A stretch of DNA of 64,000 bases from Streptomyces sp. CB02400 (GTDB taxonomy: Bacteria; Actinomycetota; Actinomycetes; Streptomycetales; Streptomycetaceae), in the NCBI RefSeq assembly GCF_001905725.1, contig NZ_LIWB01000004.1, forward strand, positions 1-64,000, written 5' to 3'. Positions 24,932-33,104 of the stretch are shown piece by piece; the first letter of the stretch is position 1, and the number at the start of each line of letters is the position of its first letter. The notes below the pieces were generated by a model. That model worked only from the letters and a program-made list of their open reading frames with translations. It did no database searches and was not told where the DNA came from. The position numbers and the translations under genes are program-made.

Positions 24932-25321
24932 ATGAGTCTCATTCCGGAAAGCCACCGGGATCTGCTGGAACGGCCGCTCTTCGGCCACCTCGCCACGATC
25001 CGCCCGGCCGGCGGCCCGCAGGTGAACCCCATGTGGTTCTCCTGGGACGGCGAGTACATCCGCTTCACCAACACCACGGTCCGCCACAAGTACAAGAACA
25101 TCACGGCCAACCCGATGGTCGCGGTGTCCGTCAGCGACCCCGAACAGCCCTACCGCTACCTGGAGATCCGCGGCGAGGTGGTGCGGATCGACGACGACTC
25201 CTCGGCCGAGTTCTTCACACAACTCGCCGAGCGGTACGGCAAGAAGCTGGACGGCCCGCCGGCGGACGCCGAGCACCGGATCGTGTACGTGGTCAGGCCG
25301 ACGGCGGTCAGCTGTCAGTGA
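24932..25321 (+). CDS. PPOX-class F420-dependent oxidoreductase
   Basis: This 129-residue split-barrel flavin/deazaflavin protein is of the kind that reduces small substrates with F420H2 in actinobacteria. Family features are FGHLATIRPAGGPQVNPMWF near the start, the Lys-rich TTVRHKYKNITANPMVAVSV, and YRYLEIRGEVV. The length is normal for the family. The physiological substrate is not indicated by its neighbours. It overlaps the 3' end of the convergent isochorismatase-like gene by 14 bases. Confidence 0.9.
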   Translation: MSLIPESHRDLLERPLFGHLATIRPAGGPQVNPMWFSWDGEYIRFTNTTVRHKYKNITANPMVAVSVSDPEQPYRYLEIRGEVVRIDDDSSAEFFTQLAERYGKKLDGPPADAEHRIVYVVRPTAVSCQ

Positions 25322-25829
25322 CGGACGACGTGGCCGTGAGGTCCGCGACCCGGGCGGTGCGTGCGCCGAGCGCGGTCAGCCGGTCGAGGGCCTCACGGTG
25401 CTGTGCCTCGTCGGGGCTCGCGGTGGCGTCCTCGGCCGCGACGACGCCGTAGCCCAGCCGCAGCGCGGTCGCGGCCGTCGCGGCGACGCCGTGCGCGGTG
25501 GACAGCCCGGCGACCACGATCCCGGTGACCCCTTCGCGGCGCAGTACGTCGTCCAGCCCGGTGCCCTCGAAGGCGTCGAGGCCGTGCTTGGTCACGAGGT
25601 GGTCGCCGGGGCGCGGCGCACAGCCGGGCACGAGCCGATTGGGTACGGCGTCCGGCCCGCCGTCCGCCCCGTCGGCACGCACGTGCCGGACCAGGACGAC
25701 CGTCGGGAAACGGTCACGCAGCCGCCCGCACGCCTCGACGACGACGTCCCCGCCGACCGGCTCCCACGCCATGTCGACGATCCACCGCTGCAGATCAACC
25801 AGCACGAGCGCTGTACGAACGTGACTCAT
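25308..25829 (-). CDS. Isochorismatase-like hydrolase lacking the usual nucleophilic cysteine
   Basis: This 173-residue protein has the isochorismatase fold signature: the catalytic Asp in LVLVDLQRWIVD near residue 12 and the Lys in HLVTKHGLDAF near 88. The usual segment with the cysteine nucleophile (GxxTxxCVxxTA) reads GLSTAHGVAATA, so Gly replaces Cys. That fits true isochorismatases better than amidase members of the fold. No siderophore or phenazine genes are near. ATG 25829 has GGGGGAG upstream; the open frame further upstream runs through repeat DNA. Confidence 0.82.
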   Translation of the reverse strand: MSHVRTALVLVDLQRWIVDMAWEPVGGDVVVEACGRLRDRFPTVVLVRHVRADGADGGPDAVPNRLVPGCAPRPGDHLVTKHGLDAFEGTGLDDVLRREGVTGIVVAGLSTAHGVAATAATALRLGYGVVAAEDATASPDEAQHREALDRLTALGARTARVADLTATSSVTDS

Positions 25830-25840
25830 CGGCTCCCCCT

Positions 25841-25990
25841 CCCCCACTGCGGGCAATCGTGCCTCCCCCAGTGCCTTAAAGGCCTGGGAGGTGCCCCAGG
25901 ACGGCACGGGTGGGCACAGCGGCGCCCCTTTCCCCCCACTGCGGGCAGTCGTGCCGCTGGGGCGGCACGGGTGGGCGCAGCGGCACCCCG
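25841..25990. repeat. Dispersed intergenic repeat, copy A (two subunits)
   Basis: Two related blocks beginning ACTGCGGGCA(A/G)TCGTGCC and ending CGGCACGGGTGGGC sit side by side. The first contains an extra hairpin-like insert (CCCCCAGTGCC ... GGCCTGGGAGG). Related sequences occur at 47011-47096 and 55086-55262 and, more weakly, at 10712-10748. The block lies between the isochorismatase-like and phosphoesterase genes and holds no gene. Confidence 0.75.
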
Positions 25991-26037
25991 CAAGCGCGGG
26001 TGAGCAGAACCCGCCCCCGGCCCACCCCAACGCACCG

Positions 26038-27354
26038 TCAGGCCTGCCTGGAGGCCAGCTCGATCACCGTGACGTCCGACGGCGCCCCCACCCGCGTAGG
26101 CGGCCCCCACGCACCGGCCCCCCGGCTGACGTACAACTGGGTGTCCCCGTACCGATCGAGCCCCGCCAGCGTGGGGTTGGCCAGACCGGCCACGAGGTTG
26201 CCGGGAAACAGCTGCCCCCCGTGGGTGTGCCCGGACAGCTGAAGGTCGACACCATGGTCGACGGCATCATGGATCTGCACCGGCTGGTGTGCGAGCAACA
26301 CGCACGCCCGCCCCCGATCCCGGTCCCCGAGCGCCTTCGCGTAGTCCGGGCCCTGCCCCTCGTCCTCACCGGCCACGTCGTTGACCCCCGCCAGATCGAA
26401 GTGCGGCAGCTCCGTGCGGGCGTTCTCCAGCGGGTTCAGCCCGAGCCGCCGCACCTCCTCGACCCACTGCTCGGCACCGGAGAAGTACTCGTGGTTGCCG
26501 GTGACGAAGAACGACCCGTGACGTGCCCTCAGCTGCGCCAGGGGAGCCGCGGCCGGGCCGAGGTCCTTCACGCTCCCGTCCACCAGGTCGCCGACGACCG
26601 CGATCAGATCCGGCTGGGTCGAGTTGACCGTGTCGACGACCTTCTGCGCGAAGCCCCGCCCGAGCACCGGCCCGAGGTGGATGTCGCTGACCACCGCGAT
26701 GCGGTAACCGTGCGCCGCGCGGGGAAGCTTGGCGAGCGGCACGGTGACCCGCTTCACGCGCGGACCGCGCAGCACGCCGTACGTCCCGTAGCCGACGGTC
26801 CCCACGGCCGCCGCGGCGGCTGCCCCGCCGACGACACGGGAGACGAACAGCCGCCGGGAGGGGGCGGCAAGCGTCTCCTGCGGGCCGGAGACGGCGCCGT
26901 CGGCCGCCGGGTCGCCCCCGTCCGCCTCGCCGTCCGTCCCACCACCAGCACCGCGCCCCGCGCCCTGCCCGGCCGCTATCGGCTCCGGCCGCGCGGATAT
27001 GGGTGCCGCCGCCTCCGACTCCCGCGCCCTCGCCCGCCGCTCCAGGATCCGCCGCAGCACCGGCCGTACCAGTTCGCCCGCGAGCACCGCCAGCAGCAGG
27101 TACAGGGCCAGGGCCAGCCACAGGAAGCCGGGCCAGGCCAGGACCTGCTGGAGCCAGAACGGGGCGCCGGCACGCTCGGCGACGAGGGCGCCGACGGTCA
27201 GCGCCCAGCCGCCGGCGATCACCACGGCGCCCGCGCGGCGCACCGCGCCCGGGCCCTCCGTGGTGTCCCGGAACAGGCGCCGCCACACATACCAGTTGCC
27301 CGTCACCAGGACGGCCACGACCAGCAGCGCGATGAGTACGAAGACGATGACCAC
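26038..27354 (-). CDS. Membrane-anchored metallophosphoesterase
   Basis: This 438-residue protein has helices at the N-terminus (VIVFVLIALLVVAVLVTGNW, then two more before residue 100) and an Ala/Gly-rich loop. A hydrophobic segment lies near residue 175 (VVGGAAAAAAVGTVGYG). The calcineurin-like domain follows, with complete metal motifs VVSDIHLG, VVGDLVDG, GNHEYF and LSGHTHGGQL. It resembles YkuE/YaeI-type phosphoesterases that act at the membrane. The substrate is unknown. The GTG start at 27354 lies 25 bases after the SCO4848-like gene, suggesting cotranscription. Confidence 0.92.
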   Translation of the reverse strand: MVIVFVLIALLVVAVLVTGNWYVWRRLFRDTTEGPGAVRRAGAVVIAGGWALTVGALVAERAGAPFWLQQVLAWPGFLWLALALYLLLAVLAGELVRPVLRRILERRARARESEAAAPISARPEPIAAGQGAGRGAGGGTDGEADGGDPAADGAVSGPQETLAAPSRRLFVSRVVGGAAAAAAVGTVGYGTYGVLRGPRVKRVTVPLAKLPRAAHGYRIAVVSDIHLGPVLGRGFAQKVVDTVNSTQPDLIAVVGDLVDGSVKDLGPAAAPLAQLRARHGSFFVTGNHEYFSGAEQWVEEVRRLGLNPLENARTELPHFDLAGVNDVAGEDEGQGPDYAKALGDRDRGRACVLLAHQPVQIHDAVDHGVDLQLSGHTHGGQLFPGNLVAGLANPTLAGLDRYGDTQLYVSRGAGAWGPPTRVGAPSDVTVIELASRQA

Positions 27355-27378
27355 GAGGTGCGGTTCCCCTGTTCCCGG

Positions 27379-27627
27379 TCAGGACGTCCGTGACGTCCGG
27401 CTCAGTGCGCGCAGTCCGCGCAACCCGATGCCCCCGATGACCGTCCCCAGTACGAAGGAGACGACGGCGAGCGTCAGGTGAACGAAGAAGTACGCCGTCG
27501 GGTGCCCGTCCTCGAACGCGAGTCCGCTGCTGTCCTTGACCAGGTTCTTGACGAAAGTGACCCAGATGACCCAGCTCCACACCCCGAAGGCGAGCAGGAA
27601 CCAGGAGACGGGGCGGCTGAGCTTCAC
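27379..27627 (-). CDS. SCO4848-like small membrane protein
   Basis: This 82-residue protein has two membrane helices (WFLLAFGVWSWVIWVTFV and FVHLTLAVVSFVLGTVIGG) separated by a polar loop. It belongs to a small actinomycete family that I recall as SCO4848; its role is unknown. I chose GTG 27627 from the position of the first helix and a GAAAGG site upstream. Neighbours are a metallophosphoesterase downstream and a divergent D,D-carboxypeptidase, so an envelope role is plausible. Confidence 0.85.
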   Translation of the reverse strand: MKLSRPVSWFLLAFGVWSWVIWVTFVKNLVKDSSGLAFEDGHPTAYFFVHLTLAVVSFVLGTVIGGIGLRGLRALSRTSRTS

Positions 27628-27799
27628 CAGAAGAGACCTTTCCTCACAGCGCCGGGCACCCTCGGTCGGCCGGGGGTCCGGGGGTTGTCCCCCGGAAGAG
27701 CACGGCATGAGTCCAGTATCACCGGGCGGTGTCCGGATCCTTGCCCGGGGTGGGGACCTGCCCGGGACTTCGTCAGGTATGGCATGTACGTTTCCGGTC

Positions 27800-29089
27800 G
27801 TGCCCGCACCCAAGAACACCGTCCGGCGATCGCTGCTGGTCGCCTCCGCCGTCCTGCTGTCCACCGCGCTGACCGCGCCCGTCGCGCTCGCGGCCCCCGA
27901 GCCGTCGACGAGTCCGTCGGCCACACCCCCGGCGAACATGTCCAAGGTGGGCGGCGCCCGGCTCGGCCAGGCGGGGACGCAGGTCAACCTCGCGAGCGGG
28001 GTGCCGGTGCTGCCGAAGGAGCTGTCGGCCCGCTCCTGGATCGTCGCCGACGCCGAGTCGGGCGAGGTGCTCGCCGCGCACAACGCGCACTGGCGGCTGG
28101 CCCCGGCGAGCACGCTGAAGATGCTGTTCGCCGACACGCTGCTGCCGAAGTGGCCGAGGACCACGGAGCACAAGGTCGAGCCGTCCGACCTGGCCGGCAT
28201 CGGCTCCGGTTCCAGCATGGTCGGCGTCAAGGAGGACGAGACGTACACCGTGCACGACCTGTGGCTGGGTGTCTTCCTCCGCTCCGGCAACGACGCGGTG
28301 CACGTGCTGTCGGCGATGAACGGCGGCGTCGAGAACACCGTCAAGGAGATGAACGCGCACGCCGAGGAGCTCCAGGCGCTCGACACGTACGTGGTCAGCC
28401 CCGACGGCTACGACGCCCCGAAGCAGGTGTCGTCCGCGTACGACCTGACGCTGATCGCCCGTTCCGGGCTGCAGAAGAAGGACTTCCGGGAGTACGCCTC
28501 GACGGTCAGGGCGCAGTTCCCCGGCGAGACGAAGAAGAACAAGAAGGGCAAGAAGGTCCGCGGGTCCTTCGAGATCCAGAACACCAACCGGCTGCTGGCC
28601 GGTGACACCGACGTGCCGGTCTACCAGGGCATAGCCGGTGTGAAGAACGGCAACACCACCAACGCCGGCGCCACCTTCACCGGTGTCGCCGAGCGGAACG
28701 GCAAGGTGCTGCTGGTCACCGTGATGAACCCGCAGAAGAACGCGAGCAACGAGGTCTACAAGGAGACCGCGAAGCTCTTCGACTGGGGTTTCAAGGCGGT
28801 CGGCAAGGTCGAGCCGGTGGGTGAGCTGGTGGGGCCGAGGAGCGCGACGCAGGCCAGCCCCCAGCCGGGCCCGTCCGCCTCCCCGGGTGAGGCCGGGGGC
28901 ACCGGGGACGGTGCCGTCGCGGCCGGTTCGAAGCCGGTGGCGAGTGCCGCGCCGGGCGGCGGCACCGACGGCATCGGGGTCGCGCTGGGCATCGCCGGCG
29001 GAGTGGTCGTGCTGCTCGCGGGCGGCGCCTTCCTGGTCAACCGGCGCTGGCCGCTGCCGGACCTGGTGCGTCGCCGCTCGCGTCCGTGA
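27800..29089 (+). CDS. D-alanyl-D-alanine carboxypeptidase (peptidase S11), membrane-anchored
   Basis: This 429-residue exported enzyme trims the terminal D-Ala of peptidoglycan stem peptides. A signal peptide (SLLVASAVLLSTALTAPVALA) is followed by the catalytic domain. Its motifs are SxxK in PASTLKMLFAD, SxN in RSGNDAVHV and KxG in AGVKNGNT. A Pro/Gly/Ala linker and a C-terminal helix (GVALGIAGGVVVLLAGGAFLV) with an Arg-rich tail provide an anchor. GTG 27800 gives the most typical signal peptide; ATG 27779 would add seven residues. Its 3' end overlaps the convergent YihY-like gene by 53 bases. Confidence 0.92.
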   Translation: MPAPKNTVRRSLLVASAVLLSTALTAPVALAAPEPSTSPSATPPANMSKVGGARLGQAGTQVNLASGVPVLPKELSARSWIVADAESGEVLAAHNAHWRLAPASTLKMLFADTLLPKWPRTTEHKVEPSDLAGIGSGSSMVGVKEDETYTVHDLWLGVFLRSGNDAVHVLSAMNGGVENTVKEMNAHAEELQALDTYVVSPDGYDAPKQVSSAYDLTLIARSGLQKKDFREYASTVRAQFPGETKKNKKGKKVRGSFEIQNTNRLLAGDTDVPVYQGIAGVKNGNTTNAGATFTGVAERNGKVLLVTVMNPQKNASNEVYKETAKLFDWGFKAVGKVEPVGELVGPRSATQASPQPGPSASPGEAGGTGDGAVAAGSKPVASAAPGGGTDGIGVALGIAGGVVVLLAGGAFLVNRRWPLPDLVRRRSRP

Positions 29090-29954
29090 CCCCGGGAACC
29101 TCGTCCCGCTTGCTCCGCGTCGCCGTCCAGGCGGCGCAGAACAGGACCAGTTTCGAGGTGAAGTTGATCCACAGCAGCAGGGCCACCGGGACGCCGAACG
29201 CGCCGTACATGCTCTTCGTGGCCACGCCCTGCATATAGCCGCTGAGCAGCAGCTTCAGCAGTTCGAAGCCGACCGCGCCGGTGAGTGCGGCGACGATCAG
29301 ACGGTGCCGGGTGGGTTCGACGCCGGGCAGCAGGGTGAGGACGTACAGCAGGAGCAGGAAGTCGGCGCCGACGGCGACGGCGAACGCGGCGATGTGCAGG
29401 ACGATCCCGCCCCAGCCGCCCTTCTCCAGCCCGATGGCGTCGCTGATCCGGCCGACCATCGCGGAGGCGACGGTGGAGGCGCCCAGGGTGATCAGGACCG
29501 CGCCGCCCAGGCCGACGAGGATGCCCAGGTCCTTGCCCTTGCGCAGGAGGGGGTTCTCCTCCTCGTCGGGCAGCTCCCACACCGCGCGGAGACATTCGCG
29601 CATGGAACCGGCCCAGCTGATGCCGGTGAACAGCAGCACGGCACCGGCGATGAGTCCGACGGTGCCGGCGTTCTCCACCAGGTCCCCGATGTCCAGCTGG
29701 TCGGAGATGCCGGGCACCTGGTCGGTGATCTTGTCCTGGAGGGTGTCCCGCTGGTCCTGGCTGAGCGTGGCTGCGCCGATCGCGGCGGCCACGGTGAGCA
29801 GCGGGAAGAGCGCGACGAAACTCCTGAAGGTCATCGCGGCGGCCAGTCGCGCCCAGTGCACCCGGTCCAGACGCTCGTACGACCGCCACGCGTGCGTGAG
29901 CATCAGCCGGGCCATCCACGGCCCGACGACCGGAAGCCTTTTCAGCCAGTCCAT
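29037..29954 (-). CDS. YihY/BrkB-family inner membrane protein
   Basis: This 305-residue protein has six predicted membrane helices and the family pattern AAAMTFRSFVALFPLLTV near residue 45, followed by QVPGISDQLDIGDLV. The C-terminus has WINFTSKLVLFCAAW and a polar tail. Proteins of this family were once called ribonuclease BN; their true function is unclear. ATG 29954 is preferred over ATG 29987 because the latter lacks a ribosome site at good spacing. Confidence 0.9.
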   Translation of the reverse strand: MDWLKRLPVVGPWMARLMLTHAWRSYERLDRVHWARLAAAMTFRSFVALFPLLTVAAAIGAATLSQDQRDTLQDKITDQVPGISDQLDIGDLVENAGTVGLIAGAVLLFTGISWAGSMRECLRAVWELPDEEENPLLRKGKDLGILVGLGGAVLITLGASTVASAMVGRISDAIGLEKGGWGGIVLHIAAFAVAVGADFLLLLYVLTLLPGVEPTRHRLIVAALTGAVGFELLKLLLSGYMQGVATKSMYGAFGVPVALLLWINFTSKLVLFCAAWTATRSKRDEVPGVTDASGDAPGPAAASAG

Positions 29955-30041
29955 GATCCGACTCTGCCCCCATCGCGGAAGACCCATGTCCTGGTACCCC
30001 GGAACCGGACCTCCGTGACCGGTGGCGGAGCGGACGGTTCC

Positions 30042-30119
30042 GCACCGGTCGGTCTCTCACCGGATGGTTCCTCACCGGTCGGTCCCTCACCGGATGGTTC
30101 CTCACCGGCCGGTCCCTCA
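30042..30119 (-). repeat. 15-nt tandem repeat multiplying the stop codon of the phosphoribosyltransferase gene
   Basis: On the minus strand, units of the form CCGGTGAGG(G/A)ACC(G/A)(A/T) recur every 15 bases from the stop codon onward. Because 15 is a multiple of three, TGA recurs in frame at 30117, 30102, 30087, 30072 and 30057; a sixth unit has TGC instead. Alternate units differ at the same places, giving a 30-base higher-order period. The array fills much of the gap to the YihY-like gene. Confidence 0.85.
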
Positions 30120-31052
30120 CCAGTCGGCCACCGCCAGGGCGTACATCGCCGCCCAGACCAGGCCGATGACGGCGAGCGCGCGGTCGCCCAGCACCACGTC
30201 CTCGGGTTCGCCGGCGGCCCCGCGGTCGGCGAAGACGGCGTAGCGGAGGACGGCGAGGACGAAGGCGACCACGGAAAGCTGCCGCCAGGGCAGCACGCTG
30301 GTGTGCGGCACGCCGCCCTCCTCCAGGGCCCACAGGCAGTAGCCGAGGACGGCGACGCCGGCGGCGAGCTGCCAGACGAAGCGGAGGTAGCCGGTGGTGT
30401 ACTCGGTGAGCAACGCGCGCGTGGCGCCCGCTTTCCCGGTCATCTGCACGGCTTCGGAGTAGCGCTTGGCGGCGACCATGAACAGTGCGCCGAACCCGGT
30501 GGTGATGAGGAACCAGCGGGACAGGGGGATGCCGAGGGCGAGGCCGCCGATCACCGCGCGCATCACGAAGCCGGTGGTGACGACGACGAGGTCGACGACG
30601 AGGACGTGCTTGAGGCTGACGCAGTACGCCAGTTGCACGGCGAGGTAGGCGGTCAGCAGCGCGGCGGCCTCCGGGGGGCACAACCGGACCGCGACGGCGG
30701 GCGCGAGGACGCCGAGGGCGATCCCGGCGGCGTAGGCGACCGGCACGGGGACCTGCCCGGCGGCGACCGGGCGGCGGCACTTGACGGGGTGGGCGCGGTC
30801 GGCGTCCGCGTCGCGCGCGTCGTTGACGAGGTAGACGGCGGCGGCGCAGGCGGTGAACAGGACGAAGACCAGGGCGAGCCGGGTCAGGGCGCGGACGGAG
30901 AACAGTTCGCCGGCGGCGGCCGGGGCGGCGATCACCAGGACGTTCTTGACCCACTGCTTGGGCCGCGCGGTCAGCAGCAGGCCCTTGAGGAGGCCGCCCC
31001 TGTCGGGCGGTGCGGTCTGCCGTCGGCCGGAGCGCTCGCGCAGGAGGGTCAC
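30117..31052 (-). CDS. Decaprenyl-phosphate phosphoribosyltransferase (UbiA family)
   Basis: This 311-residue polytopic prenyltransferase resembles mycobacterial Rv3806c (UbiA), which attaches 5-phosphoribose to decaprenyl phosphate. Family motifs are RPKQWVKNVLV near residue 28, NDARDADADRAHPVKCRRP near 70 and the second Asp-rich loop region around KRYSEAVQM. About eight membrane helices are visible. GTG 31052 overlaps the stop of the PAP2 gene and has GGGAGG upstream. Together with PAP2, DprE1 and DprE2 it makes a decaprenyl-phosphoryl-arabinose type pathway. Confidence 0.9.
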   Translation of the reverse strand: MTLLRERSGRRQTAPPDRGGLLKGLLLTARPKQWVKNVLVIAAPAAAGELFSVRALTRLALVFVLFTACAAAVYLVNDARDADADRAHPVKCRRPVAAGQVPVPVAYAAGIALGVLAPAVAVRLCPPEAAALLTAYLAVQLAYCVSLKHVLVVDLVVVTTGFVMRAVIGGLALGIPLSRWFLITTGFGALFMVAAKRYSEAVQMTGKAGATRALLTEYTTGYLRFVWQLAAGVAVLGYCLWALEEGGVPHTSVLPWRQLSVVAFVLAVLRYAVFADRGAAGEPEDVVLGDRALAVIGLVWAAMYALAVADW

Positions 31053-31591
31053 GCGGGGCCTCCCGTCATCCAGCGGGCGCCCAGGCGGGCCGTGAGCGCG
31101 CCGAGGACGGCGCCGGCCGCCACGTCCGACGGGTAGTGGACGCCGGCCACCAGGCGGGACACGCAGACGGCGGCGGCGAGCGGGGGCACCGCGCGGGCGC
31201 CCAGCGCGCCGAAGGCGACGGCGGCGGCCGCCGCGGAGGTGGCGTGCGCGCTGGGGAAGGAGTGCCGGCCGACCGTGCCGACCAGGGGTTCGACGTGCGC
31301 GGGGCGCGGACGGCGCACGACCCGTTTCACGACCGAACCGGCGGCGTGGGCGCCCGCGGTGAGCGCGGTGCCGCGCAGCCAGGCGCCGCGCCGGGGACGG
31401 TCCACGACGGCTCCGGCGAGCCCCGCCACGAGCCACACCGCCCCGTGCTCCCCCGCCAGGGACAGCGCCCGCGCGGCACCGGCCACGCGCGGGTCCGCGC
31501 CGCACGCTCTGAGCGCCGAGACGATCCGGTGGTCCATGCCGTGGAGACCGCGGGGGCGGGGGAAGTCGTGGGAGTCGTGGAGCTCGTCCAT
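31049..31591 (-). CDS. PAP2-family phosphatase, probable decaprenylphosphoryl-phosphoribose phosphatase
   Basis: This 180-residue membrane phosphatase has the three PAP2 motifs: KRVVRRPRP, FPSAHATS and SRLVAGVHYPSD. These contain the expected Lys/Arg, Ser-His and Arg-His catalytic residues. It is coupled to the phosphoribosyltransferase through a GTGA overlap. Its best-known parallel is mycobacterial Rv3807c, which removes the 5-phosphate before epimerisation. The first ~18 residues are polar and may not be needed; an internal ATG at 31537 is an alternative start. Confidence 0.88.
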   Translation of the reverse strand: MDELHDSHDFPRPRGLHGMDHRIVSALRACGADPRVAGAARALSLAGEHGAVWLVAGLAGAVVDRPRRGAWLRGTALTAGAHAAGSVVKRVVRRPRPAHVEPLVGTVGRHSFPSAHATSAAAAAVAFGALGARAVPPLAAAVCVSRLVAGVHYPSDVAAGAVLGALTARLGARWMTGGPA

Positions 31592-31725
31592 GAGGACTCA
31601 CTGTTCACGCCCGGCGGGCCGGAATTCCCGTCACCAGGGAGCGACATCCCATTAATCACCCGTTTCAGGGACGGGGATGACGTTTCAAAACCAACCAGTC
31701 ACATAAGGGCGATACGGTCACCGTC

Positions 31726-33081
31726 ATGCCTGCCGAGACCGTTCCCGTCACGGGATGGGGCCGAACCGCTCCCACCGCCGCCCGGCTGATCCGCCCACGG
31801 ACGTACGAGGAGGCCGCCCGGGCCGTACGGGAGTGCGGGGCCCGCGGAGGCATCGCGCGGGGGCTGGGACGGGCGTACGGGGACGCGGCGCAGAACGCGG
31901 GCGGTGCCGTGCTCGACATGACGGGCCTGGACCGCGTGCACGCGATCGACGCCGACGGCGGCACCGTGCTGTGCGACGCGGGCGTCTCCCTGCACCGGCT
32001 GATGGAGGTGCTGCTGCCGCTCGGCTGGTTCGTGCCGGTCACTCCCGGCACGCGCTACGTGACCGTCGGCGGGGCGGTCGGCGCCGACATCCACGGCAAG
32101 AACCACCACGTCTCCGGCTCCTTCTCCCGCCATGTGCTCTCCCTGGAGCTGCTCACCGCCGACGGTCGGGTCCGTACGGTCGTGCCGGGCACGCCGCTGT
32201 TCGAGGCGACCGCGGGCGGCATGGGCCTGACCGGGGTGATCCTCACCGCGACGATCCGGCTCCAGCCGGTCGAGACCTCGCTGATGTCCGTCGACACCGA
32301 GCGCGCGAACGACCTCGACGACCTGATGGCCCGCCTCGCCGACACCGACCACCGCTACCGCTACTCGGTCGCCTGGATCGATCTGCTGGCCCGCGGCGCC
32401 GCCACCGGCCGCGCGGTGCTCACGCGCGGCGACCACGCCCCCCTGGACGCGCTGCCCCGGAACGCACGCGCGCGCGGGGAGCCCCTTTCCTTCCGCACCT
32501 CCCGCCTCCCGGCCGCCCCCTCCTTCGTCCCCGAGGGCCTGCTCAGCCGCACCACCGTGGGGCTGTTCAACGAGCTCTGGTACCGCAAGGCGCCCCGCGC
32601 GCGGATGGGACGGCTCCAGCGGATCCCCGCGTTCTTCCACCCCCTGGACGGCGTACCGCACTGGAACCGGGTCTACGGCCGGGGCGGCTTCGTGCAGTAC
32701 CAGTTCGTCGTCGGGCACGGCCGGGAGGACGCCCTGCGCCGGATCGTGCGCCGGATCTCCGAGCGCCGCTGCCCGTCCTTCCTCGCCGTCCTCAAGCGGT
32801 TCGGGGAGGCCGACCCGGGCTGGCTCTCCTTCCCGGTGCCCGGTTGGACCCTGGCCCTGGACATCCCGGCCTCGCTGCCCGGCCTCGGCGGCTTCCTCGA
32901 CGAACTCGACGAGGAGGTCGTCGGCGCCGGCGGGCGCGTCTACCTCGCCAAGGACTCCCGGCTGCGCCCGGAGCTGCTCGCGGCCATGTACCCCCGCCTG
33001 GACGACTTCCGCGCACTGCGCGCCGCACTGGACCCGCGCGGGGTGTTCGTCTCCGACCTGGCCCGCCGCCTCCACCTCTAG
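31726..33081 (+). CDS. dprE1: Decaprenylphosphoryl-beta-D-ribose oxidase (DprE1)
   Basis: This 451-residue FAD enzyme oxidises the 2'-hydroxyl of decaprenylphosphoryl ribose. The FAD-binding domain contains GLGRAYGDAAQNAGG near 45 and PVTPGTRYVTVGGAVGADIHGKNHH near 110, both typical of DprE1. A conserved Cys in LKRFGEADPG-like segments, the target of benzothiazinones in mycobacteria, is not evident here. It is followed 23 bases later by dprE2 and is divergent from the PAP2/UbiA pair. Confidence 0.92.
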   Translation: MPAETVPVTGWGRTAPTAARLIRPRTYEEAARAVRECGARGGIARGLGRAYGDAAQNAGGAVLDMTGLDRVHAIDADGGTVLCDAGVSLHRLMEVLLPLGWFVPVTPGTRYVTVGGAVGADIHGKNHHVSGSFSRHVLSLELLTADGRVRTVVPGTPLFEATAGGMGLTGVILTATIRLQPVETSLMSVDTERANDLDDLMARLADTDHRYRYSVAWIDLLARGAATGRAVLTRGDHAPLDALPRNARARGEPLSFRTSRLPAAPSFVPEGLLSRTTVGLFNELWYRKAPRARMGRLQRIPAFFHPLDGVPHWNRVYGRGGFVQYQFVVGHGREDALRRIVRRISERRCPSFLAVLKRFGEADPGWLSFPVPGWTLALDIPASLPGLGGFLDELDEEVVGAGGRVYLAKDSRLRPELLAAMYPRLDDFRALRAALDPRGVFVSDLARRLHL

Positions 33082-33104
33082 GCCACATCCAGCTAGGAGC
33101 TGTC

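Noticed and set aside
25830..26030. N-terminal extension of the isochorismatase-like protein
   Set aside because: The extra codons are entirely repeat DNA, and ATG 25829 has a good ribosome site at the family's normal start.
30042..30125. Short regular repeats that could suggest a CRISPR array
   Set aside because: Units are 15 bases, directly adjacent with no spacers, and phased with a stop codon; no cas genes are present.
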